A stretch of 64,000 bases of DNA. Source: Flavobacterium sp. (GTDB lineage Bacteria; Bacteroidota; Bacteroidia; Flavobacteriales; Flavobacteriaceae). How positions within the stretch are numbered: the first letter of the stretch is position 1; each line of letters starts with the position of its first letter. Positions 25,725 through 34,480 of this stretch are shown piece by piece. Under the pieces are notes generated by a model. The model ran no database searches, was not told where the DNA came from, and saw only the letters and a program-made list of their open reading frames with translations. The position numbers and the translations under genes are program-made. The stretch lies in assembly GCA_015234525.1 (NCBI GenBank), contig JADGMX010000041.1, positions 248,001 through 312,000 on the forward strand, written 5' to 3'.

Positions 25725-26474
25725 TCAATTTTGGGCAATTACTGTATTTGGCTGTGATTTGCTGGCAACCGCACGGTCATTCATATCAAGTTTCAACGGC
25801 GTTCCCTTATAAACCACTTTGGCATGATCGTCTAGTTTTAGTGATAAATTCTCACCTGAGTAAACCTGAAGTTCAGCGCGATCTTTAGCCGTGATCCCAA
25901 GTGTTTTTGCAATAAAGTTCTTGGCATTTACAAACGAATGTCCCTCACCATATAAATTGGCAAAAACGGCATTTCCTGACAAATTGACTTTAGCATCAGC
26001 GGCAAATCTTGCGTTTAGAGTGCGACTCTGGACTCGCACGTTGCAAATCGATCCGGATAAGGCCGTGAGTGAAATATTTGACGCAGCGATCGTAGCTGAA
26101 ATTTTCGCGTCGGAGCCAACTTCAACCGTAACATTCCGGGCAAATAGCGGTTTCTCGAAAACTATCGAAGCGCCTGATTTCGCCTTGATTTTCGATATGT
26201 TCTGTCCGCTGACAAGCACTTTTACTTTTTGAGTACGTTCACCATTTCGAGCGTAAATCCGTAAGTCGCTTCCTCTTAATTCGGTAACAATGCCTTCCTG
26301 AAGCTCGGAAGGTGCCACAACTCGCAGTTCGTTTTTGTCGCTTTCCGTAAAGACGACTTCAATGTGATTTGCGGCCTCGATCGAGGTAAAATTCCCGATT
26401 TTTCGTTGCTCAAATTCTTGTGCGTTCGCAAAAAATGTGGCTAGGGCAGCGGCGGCGATTAAAATTGTTTTCAT
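25725..26474 (-). CDS. Exported GIN-domain (DUF2807) protein, third copy
   Basis: 249 residues with a cleavable signal (MKTILIAAAALATFFANAQEF) and a repetitive beta domain (FTSIEAANHIEVVFTESDKNELRVVAPSELQEGIV; KIKAKSGASIVFEKPLFARNVTVEVGSDAKISATIAASNISLTALSGSICNVRVQ). It is about as long as the two neighbours but diverged. It lies just upstream of padR on the same strand with 33 bases between, so it may be first in that transcript. Function unknown. Confidence 0.83.
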   Translation of the reverse strand: MKTILIAAAALATFFANAQEFEQRKIGNFTSIEAANHIEVVFTESDKNELRVVAPSELQEGIVTELRGSDLRIYARNGERTQKVKVLVSGQNISKIKAKSGASIVFEKPLFARNVTVEVGSDAKISATIAASNISLTALSGSICNVRVQSRTLNARFAADAKVNLSGNAVFANLYGEGHSFVNAKNFIAKTLGITAKDRAELQVYSGENLSLKLDDHAKVVYKGTPLKLDMNDRAVASKSQPNTVIAQN

Positions 26475-26528
26475 AATGTTCGTTTTTTGATTGATGATTG
26501 ATGATTAACTGATTCCTGTTGATTATTT

Positions 26529-26610
26529 TGGCAGACATTTCCTGCTGTTCGCTGTATCTTTTATAAACCAAAATGTTTATAAAAGGATGCCGCTTCCATC
26601 AGGGCTGCAA
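26529..26610 (+). repeat. Dispersed structured element R5 (subtype B)
   Basis: Outer ends GCAG (26531-26534) and CTGC (26605-26608) replace the usual AGCT/GGCT pair. Core CCTGCTGTTCGCTGTATC, perfect 11-bp stem CTTTTATAAAC/GTTTATAAAAG with a 6-base loop, then GGATGCCGCTTCCATCAGGGCT. It lies between divergent genes. Confidence 0.8.
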
Positions 26611-26722
26611 CGTACTCATAGTATTAGCTTAGACAAATATATGGCTAAAGACCGGTATCTTGTTTTACATAGTAGTAAATATTAACTTAATTTTAACAGA
26701 TTAGAATCAGTTGGATAATAGG

Positions 26723-26730
26723 TATATTTG
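26723..26730 (+). promoter_or_regulatory. Promoter -7 box of the DUF4442 gene
   Basis: TATATTTG, 12 bases before the ATG at 26742. It supports that start over the alternative ORF at 26711. The leader would be very short. Confidence 0.55.
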
Positions 26731-26741
26731 GAAAAAAAAGG

Positions 26742-27215
26742 ATGCAAGCCACACCATCATTAATGAATCTCTTTCTTCTACGGAAGTTGCCGGCAGCATA
26801 TTTTTGCGGGGTACGCGTCAAACTCATCGACGAAAATTCCTGCGTCACATCCGTAAAACACCGTTGGATCAATCAAAATCCGTTTCGCTCGATGTACTTT
26901 GCCGTTCAAGCTATGGCGGCTGAACTCAGTACCGGAGCGTTGGTATTTGATGAAGTCGCAAGATCAAAAGCGAAAATCTCAATAATCATTACCGCCAATA
27001 AATCTGAATACCATAAAAAAGCAACCGGTCGGATAACTTTTAGTTGCCGCGATAGGCTGTTGATCCGTCAAGCAATTCGAGATGCGATCGACCATAATCA
27101 ACCGCAACAAATATGGCTTAAAAGCACCGCCGTAAATCAGCAAAACGAATTGGTTTCGGAATCGCATTTTCAGTGGTCAATAAAGCTTAAATCGCCTCCG
27201 TTAAACCTGCCTTAA
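26742..27215 (+). CDS. DUF4442 hotdog-fold protein (thioesterase-like)
   Basis: 157 residues. The segment VKHRWINQNPFRSMYFAVQAMAAELSTGALVFDEV is typical of DUF4442 proteins, which belong to the hotdog fold shared by PaaI-type acyl-CoA thioesterases. A catalytic residue is not obvious, so enzymatic activity is only suggested by the fold. It stands alone upstream of the TIGR01777 epimerase gene (68-base gap). Confidence 0.8.
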   Translation: MQATPSLMNLFLLRKLPAAYFCGVRVKLIDENSCVTSVKHRWINQNPFRSMYFAVQAMAAELSTGALVFDEVARSKAKISIIITANKSEYHKKATGRITFSCRDRLLIRQAIRDAIDHNQPQQIWLKSTAVNQQNELVSESHFQWSIKLKSPPLNLP

Positions 27216-27283
27216 TTAACATTTTATTGCTTCACCGCGGGCGTAACTTTACCATCTGACAGCAAAAAAGCTGCTTCCAAACT

Positions 27284-28204
27284 ATGAGAATATTGATTAC
27301 GGGCGCTACCGGGCTTGTGGGCAGCGAAATAGTTTCGATCTTAAAACAAACCAACACGGAAATACATTTTTTGTCTACTTCTAAAGACAAACTCTCCGGC
27401 GATAATCGCATCAAAGGTTTTTATTGGGATCCGCAAGGCGGGATTATGGACGAAAACGCATTAATAGGTGTTGACGCCATTATCCATTTGGCGGGCGCTT
27501 CGATAGATCACCGCTGGACAGAAGCCTATAAGCAAGAGATTATTGAAAGCCGGGTTTTTTCAACCAATCTATTGTACACCACTTTAAAACACAACCCACA
27601 TCAGGTAACGCAGATTGTTGCCGCATCGGCCATCGGAATCTACCCCGACAGCCTTTCAAAAGTTTACACCGAAGCTTCACAATCGCGCGCAGAAGATTTT
27701 CTGGGCCACGTCGTAGTAAAGTGGGAAAACGGTCTGGATAAATTCAGCCGGATTGGCATCAAAGTCTGTAAACTCAGAACCGGTTTGGTGCTGTCGGATA
27801 AAGGCGGCGCGCTGCCACAAATGGCAAAACCGGTAAAACTCGGACTTGGAGCGGCTTTTGGTTCGGGGAAACAAATTCAGTCATGGATTCACATCAGCGA
27901 TTTGGCGCGAATGTACCTTTTTGCACTCACCAATCAGTTGGAAGGAGTTTATAATGCGGTGGCGCCAAACCCGGTATCAAATCAGGATCTTACTAGGTCC
28001 ATCGCCAATGTGCTTTCAAAAAACATCATTCTTCCAAATGTCCCTAAATTCGCCATGAAAATTGCATTAGGCGAAATGCATCAACTTCTGTTTACCGGGC
28101 AATTTGTCAGTTCCGATAAAATCTCAGAAACAGGATTTAATTTTCAATTCAGCGATATCAACGACGCACTTCGCGATTTACTCCAACAAAAAAGCCTCGC
28201 GTAA
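27284..28204 (+). CDS. TIGR01777 family NAD-dependent epimerase-like protein
   Basis: 306 residues of the extended SDR type: ITGATGLVGSEIVSIL at the N-terminus, HLAGASIDHRWTEAYKQEIIESRV, VCKLRTGLVLSDKGGALPQMAKPVKLGLGAAFGSGKQIQSWIHISDLARM, and a C-terminal LRDLLQQK. It matches the widely distributed YfcH-like family of unknown substrate. The N-terminal glycine motif shows intact nucleotide binding. A weak -7 box TAACTTTA lies about 40 bases upstream. Confidence 0.9.
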   Translation: MRILITGATGLVGSEIVSILKQTNTEIHFLSTSKDKLSGDNRIKGFYWDPQGGIMDENALIGVDAIIHLAGASIDHRWTEAYKQEIIESRVFSTNLLYTTLKHNPHQVTQIVAASAIGIYPDSLSKVYTEASQSRAEDFLGHVVVKWENGLDKFSRIGIKVCKLRTGLVLSDKGGALPQMAKPVKLGLGAAFGSGKQIQSWIHISDLARMYLFALTNQLEGVYNAVAPNPVSNQDLTRSIANVLSKNIILPNVPKFAMKIALGEMHQLLFTGQFVSSDKISETGFNFQFSDINDALRDLLQQKSLA

Positions 28205-28236
28205 AACGAAGCTTTAAAGTAAAGGTGAATTAATAA

Positions 28237-28902
28237 TTATTTAGAAGCCTTGATTGTAACTTTTAAATCAATATTGTCGTTGATAAATTTATCTCCCAAA
28301 TTATCGTAAACCGATTTCGAACCGTAGTTTACATTCCACAACGTTCGGTCGATTGCAAACTCATCACTTACAATAGTTAACTGATCTCCCTGAATGGTTA
28401 CTGATGCCGGAATTTTTATATTCTTAGTAGTTTCTTTGATCGTCAAATTGCCTTCAATCAGCGTTTTGCCATCGGCTTTATTAACACGGGTAATTTCAAA
28501 ACGACCTACCGGAAATTTACCGGTATTAAAGAAATGATCGGCGTCAGCACCCTGATTTGCGCCTTTTAAATGCGCTTCCAGATCTTCTTTTCCGTCACCC
28601 GATTTTAAATCCAGTACCGTAATGGTGCTCATGTCGATCGTGAAATTTCCACTTTCCGGAACATCGCCGTTCATGAACAAATTTCCACCCGAAAGTTTGA
28701 TGGTTCCATTGTGTTTACCAGTCGGTTTAGAACCTGTCCATTCGATTACAGATGCCGCCGTGTCTACCATATAGCTAACTGCCTCGTCAGAAGCTGCGCC
28801 GGCTTCAACAGCATTATCGGCATTCAGATTTTTGTCGTTCTTGCACGATGTGGCAAATGCGAATGATAGAACGCTCGCGACCAATAGTAAATTTCTTTTC
28901 AT
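28237..28902 (-). CDS. YceI family lipoprotein
   Basis: From ATG 28902 the protein has 221 residues: a lipoprotein signal (MKRNLLLVASVLSFAFATSCKND) followed by a YceI-like lipocalin barrel (VSYMVDTAASVIEWTGSKPTGKHNGTIKLSGGNLFMNG; DHFFNTGKFPVGRFEITRV). Family members bind isoprenoid-like or amphiphilic ligands; here the ligand is unknown. The track start at 29019 adds 39 residues before the signal and is rejected. It is divergent from grpE. Confidence 0.9.
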   Translation of the reverse strand: MKRNLLLVASVLSFAFATSCKNDKNLNADNAVEAGAASDEAVSYMVDTAASVIEWTGSKPTGKHNGTIKLSGGNLFMNGDVPESGNFTIDMSTITVLDLKSGDGKEDLEAHLKGANQGADADHFFNTGKFPVGRFEITRVNKADGKTLIEGNLTIKETTKNIKIPASVTIQGDQLTIVSDEFAIDRTLWNVNYGSKSVYDNLGDKFINDNIDLKVTIKASK

Positions 28903-29051
28903 CAGATAATTGTAAAAAGCAAACATAACAAACCACATCAATAACTTTCTTAAAATTTTATTAAAGTCGGACGGAATGGTATTTTCGCGATCCCGATGTG
29001 ACAATTTGGCACAGAACACGAAATGGCAACAAGTTTGCTAAAAGCCGCGAG

Positions 29052-29627
29052 ATGAAGTTTAAAATATTTAAAAATAAAGCCGGAATGACTACTGAAAACA
29101 CTGAAAACCAACAGGAACTTGATGACGCTACAATCGAAGCAAATGCCAATGCAGAGCAACTTGTAGTAGAAGAAATATCTGTTGAAGATAAATTGGCAGC
29201 CGATCTTGAGAAAGAAAAAGATAAATTCCTGCGTTTGTTTGCCGAATTCGAGAATTATAAACGACGAACCGCAAAAGAACGTATCGAGCTTTTTAAAACT
29301 GCCAACCAAGAAGTTTTATTAGCCATTTTGCCAGTCGTGGACGATTTTGATCGCGCTTTGGCAGAAATTCGAAAGTCTGATGACGACGCGCTTGTTAAAG
29401 GTGTTGAATTGATTTTCGAAAAGTTGAAAAACACACTAAATTCTAAAGGCCTTGAAGAAGTTGAAGTGAGAACAGGTGATGCTTTCAACGCCGACTTCGC
29501 TGAAGCAATTACGCAAATCCCGGCGCCATCGCCTGAACTTAAAGGTAAAGTGGTCGATGTACTTGAAAAGGGTTACAAACTCGGAGACAAGATCATTCGA
29601 TACCCGAAAGTGGTTATCGGCGAATAA
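29052..29627 (+). CDS. grpE: Nucleotide exchange factor GrpE
   Basis: GrpE releases ADP from DnaK. 191 residues from ATG 29052 (MKFKIFKNKAGMTTENTEN), with a long coiled coil (EDKLAADLEKEKDKFLRLFAEFENYKRRTAKERIELF) and beta domain (GLEEVEVRTGDAFNADFAEAITQIPAPS). The second ATG at 29085 is an equally plausible start; the track start at 28998 is unlikely. dnaJ follows after 22 bases, but dnaK is not in the window. No CIRCE-like element was seen upstream. Confidence 0.94.
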   Translation: MKFKIFKNKAGMTTENTENQQELDDATIEANANAEQLVVEEISVEDKLAADLEKEKDKFLRLFAEFENYKRRTAKERIELFKTANQEVLLAILPVVDDFDRALAEIRKSDDDALVKGVELIFEKLKNTLNSKGLEEVEVRTGDAFNADFAEAITQIPAPSPELKGKVVDVLEKGYKLGDKIIRYPKVVIGE

Positions 29628-29649
29628 CCAGGCTTAATCTAAACAGAAA

Positions 29650-30762
29650 ATGAAAAAAGATTTTTACGAAATACTAGGCATCAGCAAAGGCGCCTCACCG
29701 GAGGAAATCAAAAAAGCCTACCGCAAAAAAGCAATCGAGTTTCACCCTGACAAGAATCCGGGTGACAAAGCGGCTGAAGAAAATTTTAAGCTTGCAGCTG
29801 AAGCTTATGAAGTGCTCAGCGATCCCAACAAAAAGGCGAAATACGATCAGTACGGTCATCAGGCATTCGACGGCGCACAAGGTTTTGGCGGTGGTTCGAT
29901 GAACATGGACGATATTTTCAGCCAGTTTGGAGATATTTTCGGCGGCGCGTTTGGTGGCGGTTTCGGCGGCTTTAATGGCGGCGGCGGACAACGACGCATG
30001 AAAGGAAGCAACCTTCGCATTAAAGTTAAATTAACTCTGGAAGAGATTGCAAACGGCGTTGAGAAGAAAATAAAGGTTAAACGAAAAGTTCAAGCTAAAG
30101 GCGTTCGATATAAAACCTGTTCAACTTGTAATGGACAAGGTCAGGTGATGCGCGTGACCAATACGATTTTGGGTCGCATGCAATCTGCTTCCACATGTCC
30201 GACTTGTAACGGATCGGGTCAGATTATCGAAAGCAAACCAAAAGAAGCCGATGCGTACGGAATGATCACTGAAGACGAAACCGTATCAATCAAAATTCCG
30301 GCAGGTGTTACAGACGGAATGCAATTGAAAGTTTCCAATAAAGGAAATGATGCACCCGGTAACGGAATTCCCGGCGATTTGATCGTTGCGATTGAAGAAG
30401 TTGAACATCCAACACTTAAACGTGAAGGCGAAAATCTTCATCTTGATCTTTACATCTCGATCAGTGAAGCAGTGCTCGGAGTCTCAAAAGACATCGAAGC
30501 AGTAAACGGAAAAGTCCGCATCAAGCTTGAAGAAGGTATTCAATCCGGAAAAATTCTGCGACTGAAAGGTAAAGGCGTGCCAAGCATCAACGGTTATGGA
30601 AACGGCGATTTGCTTGTTCATATCAACGTCTGGACACCAAAAACCCTGACTCGCGACCAACGTGAATTTTTCGAGAAAAACCTGAACAACGAAAATTTTA
30701 ATCCAAATCCGGAACAAAACGACAAATCTTTTTTTGAAAAAGTTAAGGATATGTTTTCTTGA
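29650..30762 (+). CDS. dnaJ: Chaperone protein DnaJ (two CxxCxGxG motifs)
   Basis: A 370-residue Hsp40 co-chaperone. J-domain at residues 1-70 with HPD ([10 protein letters not shown]), a Gly/Phe-rich linker ([16 protein letters not shown]), then a reduced zinc region with only two CxxCxGxG motifs (CSTCNGQG and CPTCNGSG) where E. coli DnaJ has four. C-terminal substrate-binding domains follow. From memory, this half-cysteine-rich form is common in Flavobacteria, so it is likely a lineage trait, not damage. The gene ends in a strong terminator. Confidence 0.96.
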   Translation: MKKDFYEILGISKGASPEEIKKAYRKKAIEFHPDKNPGDKAAEENFKLAAEAYEVLSDPNKKAKYDQYGHQAFDGAQGFGGGSMNMDDIFSQFGDIFGGAFGGGFGGFNGGGGQRRMKGSNLRIKVKLTLEEIANGVEKKIKVKRKVQAKGVRYKTCSTCNGQGQVMRVTNTILGRMQSASTCPTCNGSGQIIESKPKEADAYGMITEDETVSIKIPAGVTDGMQLKVSNKGNDAPGNGIPGDLIVAIEEVEHPTLKREGENLHLDLYISISEAVLGVSKDIEAVNGKVRIKLEEGIQSGKILRLKGKGVPSINGYGNGDLLVHINVWTPKTLTRDQREFFEKNLNNENFNPNPEQNDKSFFEKVKDMFS

Positions 30763-30777
30763 TTATAGATAATTTTT

Positions 30778-30785
30778 TATATTTG
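30778..30785 (+). promoter_or_regulatory. Promoter-like box in front of a possible small RNA
   Basis: TATATTTG 16 bases after the dnaJ stop, with TTG 16 bases upstream (30759-30761). Both parts of a Bacteroidetes promoter are present although the spacer is slightly short. Confidence 0.45.
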
Positions 30786-30790
30786 GGACG

Positions 30791-30867
30791 TTACTAGTGC
30801 GTAACTGGTAATTTCTTTTTCATAGCAATTTTTCCCATCCTTATGCAAATAAGGGTGGGTTTTTTTT
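30791..30867 (+). ncRNA. Candidate small RNA downstream of dnaJ
   Basis: Between the promoter-like box and the terminator lies a segment of about 77 bases. It has a hairpin TTACTAGT-GCGTA-ACTGGTAA at its 5' end, a U/A-rich single-stranded middle (TTTCTTTTTCATAGCAATTTTT) and a terminator hairpin. This is the layout of a typical trans-acting sRNA. The simpler view is that it is only the 3' end of the dnaJ transcript, or an RNA processed from it. Confidence 0.4.
30834..30867 (+). terminator. Strong terminator after dnaJ
   Basis: CCCATCCTTAT-GCAA-ATAAGGGTGGG hairpin followed by eight Ts. Confidence 0.92.
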
Positions 30868-30921
30868 AGAAACATCCCATTCTCCCTGCGATTTTTCTGT
30901 ACTTTTATCCAAATTTTTTTA

Positions 30922-31842
30922 ATGGAACACATTCTCAAAGTCGACAATGTAGTCAAGCAATACGGCAACTACACTGCGCTCAATAATGTCTCGATCTCCG
31001 TACCCAAAGGCAGCATCTACGGACTACTAGGACCGAACGGAGCCGGCAAAACCTCACTGATCCGAATCATAAACCAAATTACAATGCCAGACAGCGGTAG
31101 CGTTACCCTCGACGGCGAAAAACTCAGTCCGAAACACGTTCGCGAAATTGGGTATCTTCCCGAAGAACGTGGTCTTTATAAAAGCATGAAAGTCGGTGAG
31201 CAATGTCTTTACCTGGCTCAGCTTAAAGGCCTTTCAAAATCCGAAGCCAAAGCGCAACTCGACTATTGGTTCGACCGACTCGAAATCAAAGGTTGGTGGA
31301 ATAAGAAAATCGAAGAACTCTCAAAAGGAATGGCGCAAAAGATTCAATTCGTCGTTACTGTTCTTCACAAGCCAAAACTGCTGATCTTCGATGAGCCTTT
31401 CTCAGGATTCGACCCGGTTAATGCCAACATCATCAAAGACGAAATCCTTGCATTAAAAGCCGGTGGCGCAACCATCATATTTTCGACACACCGAATGGAA
31501 TCTGTCGAGGAACTCTGCGACGATATCGCCTTAATCCACAAATCCAATAAACTGATCGAAGGTCGCCTCGACGATGTAAAACGTCAGTATCGCGAGAATA
31601 CGTTTCAGGTTGGCATCATTTCCGGCAATGTCGAAGGACTCATGTTCGATCTTACCCAGCGGTTTACAGTTCAACAAACCAACTTCAAATCGCTTAACAA
31701 CGAACTCAAACTCGAAATTTCACTCAACGGCGCCGCGCCAAACGACCTGCTGCAAATCCTGGTTCAACGTGGCCAGGTAACCCACTTTGTCGAGAAAATT
31801 CCGAGTGCCAACGAAATCTTCATCCGAACCGTAAAAGACTAA
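30922..31842 (+). CDS. ABC transporter ATP-binding protein (ABC-2/NatA type)
   Basis: 306 residues. Walker A GPNGAGKTSL, signature LSKGMAQKIQF, Walker B LLIFDEPFSGFDPVN and switch histidine (STHRME). The C-terminal domain (DDVKRQYRENTFQVGII...) is the extension found in NatA-like exporters. It pairs with the permease starting six bases after its stop. Sodium or drug export is known for NatAB relatives; the substrate here is undetermined. GTG or ATG alternatives are not needed: the ATG at 30922 starts the conserved domain. Confidence 0.92.
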   Translation: MEHILKVDNVVKQYGNYTALNNVSISVPKGSIYGLLGPNGAGKTSLIRIINQITMPDSGSVTLDGEKLSPKHVREIGYLPEERGLYKSMKVGEQCLYLAQLKGLSKSEAKAQLDYWFDRLEIKGWWNKKIEELSKGMAQKIQFVVTVLHKPKLLIFDEPFSGFDPVNANIIKDEILALKAGGATIIFSTHRMESVEELCDDIALIHKSNKLIEGRLDDVKRQYRENTFQVGIISGNVEGLMFDLTQRFTVQQTNFKSLNNELKLEISLNGAAPNDLLQILVQRGQVTHFVEKIPSANEIFIRTVKD

Positions 31843-31848
31843 GCATCC

Positions 31849-33147
31849 ATGAGCATCCTAACGCTAATCATCAAACGCGAATTCATCGCTAAAGTCCGAA
31901 ACAAGTCTTTTATCGTGATGACATTCTTAAGTCCGTTGCTATTTGTCGCAATCGGCGTCCTGATAACCTATCTTTCGTCGCTTAAAGCCGATCAGAAACT
32001 CATTGCCATCCACGATGAAACCGGACAATTTGCAGCCGAATTTCAATCAGACGAAGAAACCAAATTTGTCGACCATTCCTCAACAAGCCTGCAAACGCTT
32101 CGCGATAGCCTTCAATCTGAATTCTTCGAAGCAATTCTCCACATTCCAAAAGACGCATTCACATCGAATCCGGTCACAAAAATCAACTATATTTCCAATG
32201 ATAGCCCTGGATTATTGTTCATCGCAAACATCGAAGACGTTATTTCCAAAAAGCAAACCCAGCAGAATTATATCCAATCCGGACTCGACACTGCCGCAAT
32301 CAAAAACGCTTCAGCCGAGGTCAATATCGCTCTTGCCAAAGCCACAGGCGAACAAAGCGTCAAAGGTTTGAACGAAATAAAAGTGGCTATTGGCGGCGCT
32401 TTCGGTTATCTCATCATGATGTTCATTATCATTTATGGAAATATGGTAATGCGTAGTGTCATCGAAGAAAAAACAAATCGCATCGTCGAAATCATCATCT
32501 CATCTGTCACGCCATTCCGACTCATGATGGGTAAAATCATCGGAACATCGCTCGCCGGACTTCTTCAATTCCTCATTTGGGCAATCCTCGGAATCGCACT
32601 TATGTTTATTGCAACATCGGTTTTAGGCGTAAATGTCGGTCAGCAACCCGGAATGTCAGAAGAAATTGCACACGCCTCGCAAGATGTTAGCACACTCCAA
32701 CTTTATCTCGCCGAAATCTGGAGTCTCCCCGTTGGAACAATGCTGGCTTCATTCCTGATTTTCTTTGTCGGAGGATACTTTCTTTATAGCTCAATTTATG
32801 CCGCAATCGGTGCCGCTGTCGATAATGAAACCGATTCGCAACAATTCATGCTTCCGATATTAATGCCTTTGATACTCGGCGTCTACATCGGAATTTTCAC
32901 CGTCATCAACAATCCGCACGGCGATGTCGCAACCGTATTTTCACTAATCCCGTTCACCTCGCCAATTGTAATGCTAATGCGAATTCCGTTTGGCGTTCCA
33001 ATCTGGCAAATCGTCTTGTCAATCGTGCTTCTTTTCGGCACATTTTTTCTCGTGGTTTGGTTTGCCGCCCGAATTTACCGCGTCGGAATCCTGATGTATG
33101 GCAAAAAACCAACCTATCGCGAACTCTACAAATGGCTTAAATACTAG
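31849..33147 (+). CDS. ABC transporter permease (ABC-2/NatB type)
   Basis: 432 residues. One membrane helix near residue 25 (SFIVMTFLSPLLFVAIGVLITYL), a large extracytoplasmic domain of about 150 residues, then five or so helices (GYLIMMFIIIYGNMVMRSVIEEKTNRIVEIIISSVTPFRLMMGKIIG is the ABC-2 signature). It forms the export channel for the ATPase encoded immediately upstream. Element R6 follows the gene, between it and the regulator gene. Confidence 0.92.
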   Translation: MSILTLIIKREFIAKVRNKSFIVMTFLSPLLFVAIGVLITYLSSLKADQKLIAIHDETGQFAAEFQSDEETKFVDHSSTSLQTLRDSLQSEFFEAILHIPKDAFTSNPVTKINYISNDSPGLLFIANIEDVISKKQTQQNYIQSGLDTAAIKNASAEVNIALAKATGEQSVKGLNEIKVAIGGAFGYLIMMFIIIYGNMVMRSVIEEKTNRIVEIIISSVTPFRLMMGKIIGTSLAGLLQFLIWAILGIALMFIATSVLGVNVGQQPGMSEEIAHASQDVSTLQLYLAEIWSLPVGTMLASFLIFFVGGYFLYSSIYAAIGAAVDNETDSQQFMLPILMPLILGVYIGIFTVINNPHGDVATVFSLIPFTSPIVMLMRIPFGVPIWQIVLSIVLLFGTFFLVVWFAARIYRVGILMYGKKPTYRELYKWLKY

Positions 33148-33166
33148 TTTTCAATACCGATTATTT

Positions 33167-33276
33167 GAAGCTTTTTCCCGCTCTCGCTGCAATCTTTTTA
33201 TTGCCAATCTTTGGGCTGTTTCGTACATTTACTAAAAAGCAATAAAAAGGATTTTCGCTACGATCGGGGCTAGGGC
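33167..33276 (+). repeat. Dispersed structured element R6 (subtype B)
   Basis: GAAGCTTTTTCCCGCTCTCGCTGCAATC, then a stem CTTTTTATTGC (33194-33204) with GCAATAAAAAG (33239-33249), 11 bp perfect with a 34-base loop, then GGATTTTCGCTACGATCGGGGCTAGGGC. It sits between the permease and regulator genes. Confidence 0.8.
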
Positions 33277-33315
33277 CTTATCAAAAGTTGTAGCCGCGTT
33301 ACAAAAAAACTATCT

Positions 33316-34479
33316 ATGCCAAGAATATTGATTATCGAAGACGAAGCGTCAATCAGACGTGTGCTCACAAAAATATTATCAGAAGAAAGCGATTCCTACC
33401 AGGTTGAAGAGGCCGAAGACGGTCTGGCAGGTCTCGAGAAAATTCGCAATAACGAATATGACCTTGTACTTTGCGACATCAAAATGCCGAAAATGGACGG
33501 TGTCGAAGTTCTCGAAGAGGTCAAAAAAATCAAACCCGAAATTCCAATGGTAATGATTTCCGGTCACGGCGATATGGAAACGGCAATCAACACGATGCGC
33601 CTTGGAGCTTTCGACTATATTTCCAAACCACCTGATTTAAACCGACTGCTTAACACGGTCCGAAACGCTGTCGATAAAAAGCAATTGGTGGTCGAGAATA
33701 AAATACTAAAGAAAAAGGTCAGCAAACATTATGAAATGATCGGCAACAGCAATGCCATCAACCATATCAAAGACATTATCGAAAAGGTAGCGCATACCGA
33801 TGCCCGCGTTCTCATTACCGGCCCAAACGGAACCGGAAAGGAACTGGTTGCGCACCAACTTCACGAGAAAAGTTCGCGCGCCGGCGCACCGCTGGTTGAG
33901 GTGAATTGTGCCGCAATTCCGTCTGAACTTATCGAGAGCGAACTATTCGGTCATGTTAAAGGTGCGTTCACCTCTGCAGTTAAAGATCGCGCCGGACGTT
34001 TTGAAGCTGCCGACAAAGGCACCATATTTCTTGATGAAATCGGCGATATGAGTTTGTCTGCACAGGCAAAAGTACTTCGCGTGCTTCAGGAAAATGTAAT
34101 TACGCGTGTTGGAGCCGATAAAGATATTAAAGTCGATGTTCGCGTTGTTGCAGCTACTAATAAAGACCTTCAAAAAGAAATCGCCGCCGGGAATTTCCGG
34201 GAAGATTTGTACCACCGTTTGGCGGTCATTCTGATTAAGGTCCCTGCGCTTAACGACCGACGCGACGATATTCCGCTTTTAATCGAGCATTTCACTGAAA
34301 ACATAGCATCTGAACAAGGTAATGGTTTAAAGAAATTTTCGCCTGAAGCCATTAAATTGTTGCAGGAATACGATTGGACCGGAAACATCCGTGAACTCCG
34401 AAATGTTGTCGAACGACTAATAATCCTTGGCGGAACTGAGATTTCAGAAACCGACGTAAAGCTTTTTGCAAGCAAATAA
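33316..34479 (+). CDS. NtrC-type response regulator without DNA-binding domain
   Basis: 387 residues. The receiver domain (DLVLCDIKMPKMDG with phospho-acceptor Asp; ISGHGD; YISKPPD) is followed by a sigma-54-activator AAA+ domain (TGPNGTGKELVAHQLH, LDEIGDMSLSAQAKVLRVLQ). Two oddities are visible. The sigma-54 contact loop reads GAFTSA, not GAFTGA. The protein ends at SETDVKLFASK right after the AAA+ lid, with no Fis-type helix-turn-helix. It could activate RpoN from solution or regulate by protein contact. The half-helicase gene begins one base after its stop. Confidence 0.9.
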   Translation: MPRILIIEDEASIRRVLTKILSEESDSYQVEEAEDGLAGLEKIRNNEYDLVLCDIKMPKMDGVEVLEEVKKIKPEIPMVMISGHGDMETAINTMRLGAFDYISKPPDLNRLLNTVRNAVDKKQLVVENKILKKKVSKHYEMIGNSNAINHIKDIIEKVAHTDARVLITGPNGTGKELVAHQLHEKSSRAGAPLVEVNCAAIPSELIESELFGHVKGAFTSAVKDRAGRFEAADKGTIFLDEIGDMSLSAQAKVLRVLQENVITRVGADKDIKVDVRVVAATNKDLQKEIAAGNFREDLYHRLAVILIKVPALNDRRDDIPLLIEHFTENIASEQGNGLKKFSPEAIKLLQEYDWTGNIRELRNVVERLIILGGTEISETDVKLFASK

Positions 34480-34480
34480 C

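Noticed and set aside
26711-26923. 70-residue plus ORF ahead of the DUF4442 gene
   Set aside because: It overlaps the DUF4442 reading frame and its start precedes the promoter box.
28998-29051. Extended GrpE N-terminus
   Set aside because: The added residues (MTIWHRTRNGNKFAKSRE) are not GrpE-like; start moved to 29052.
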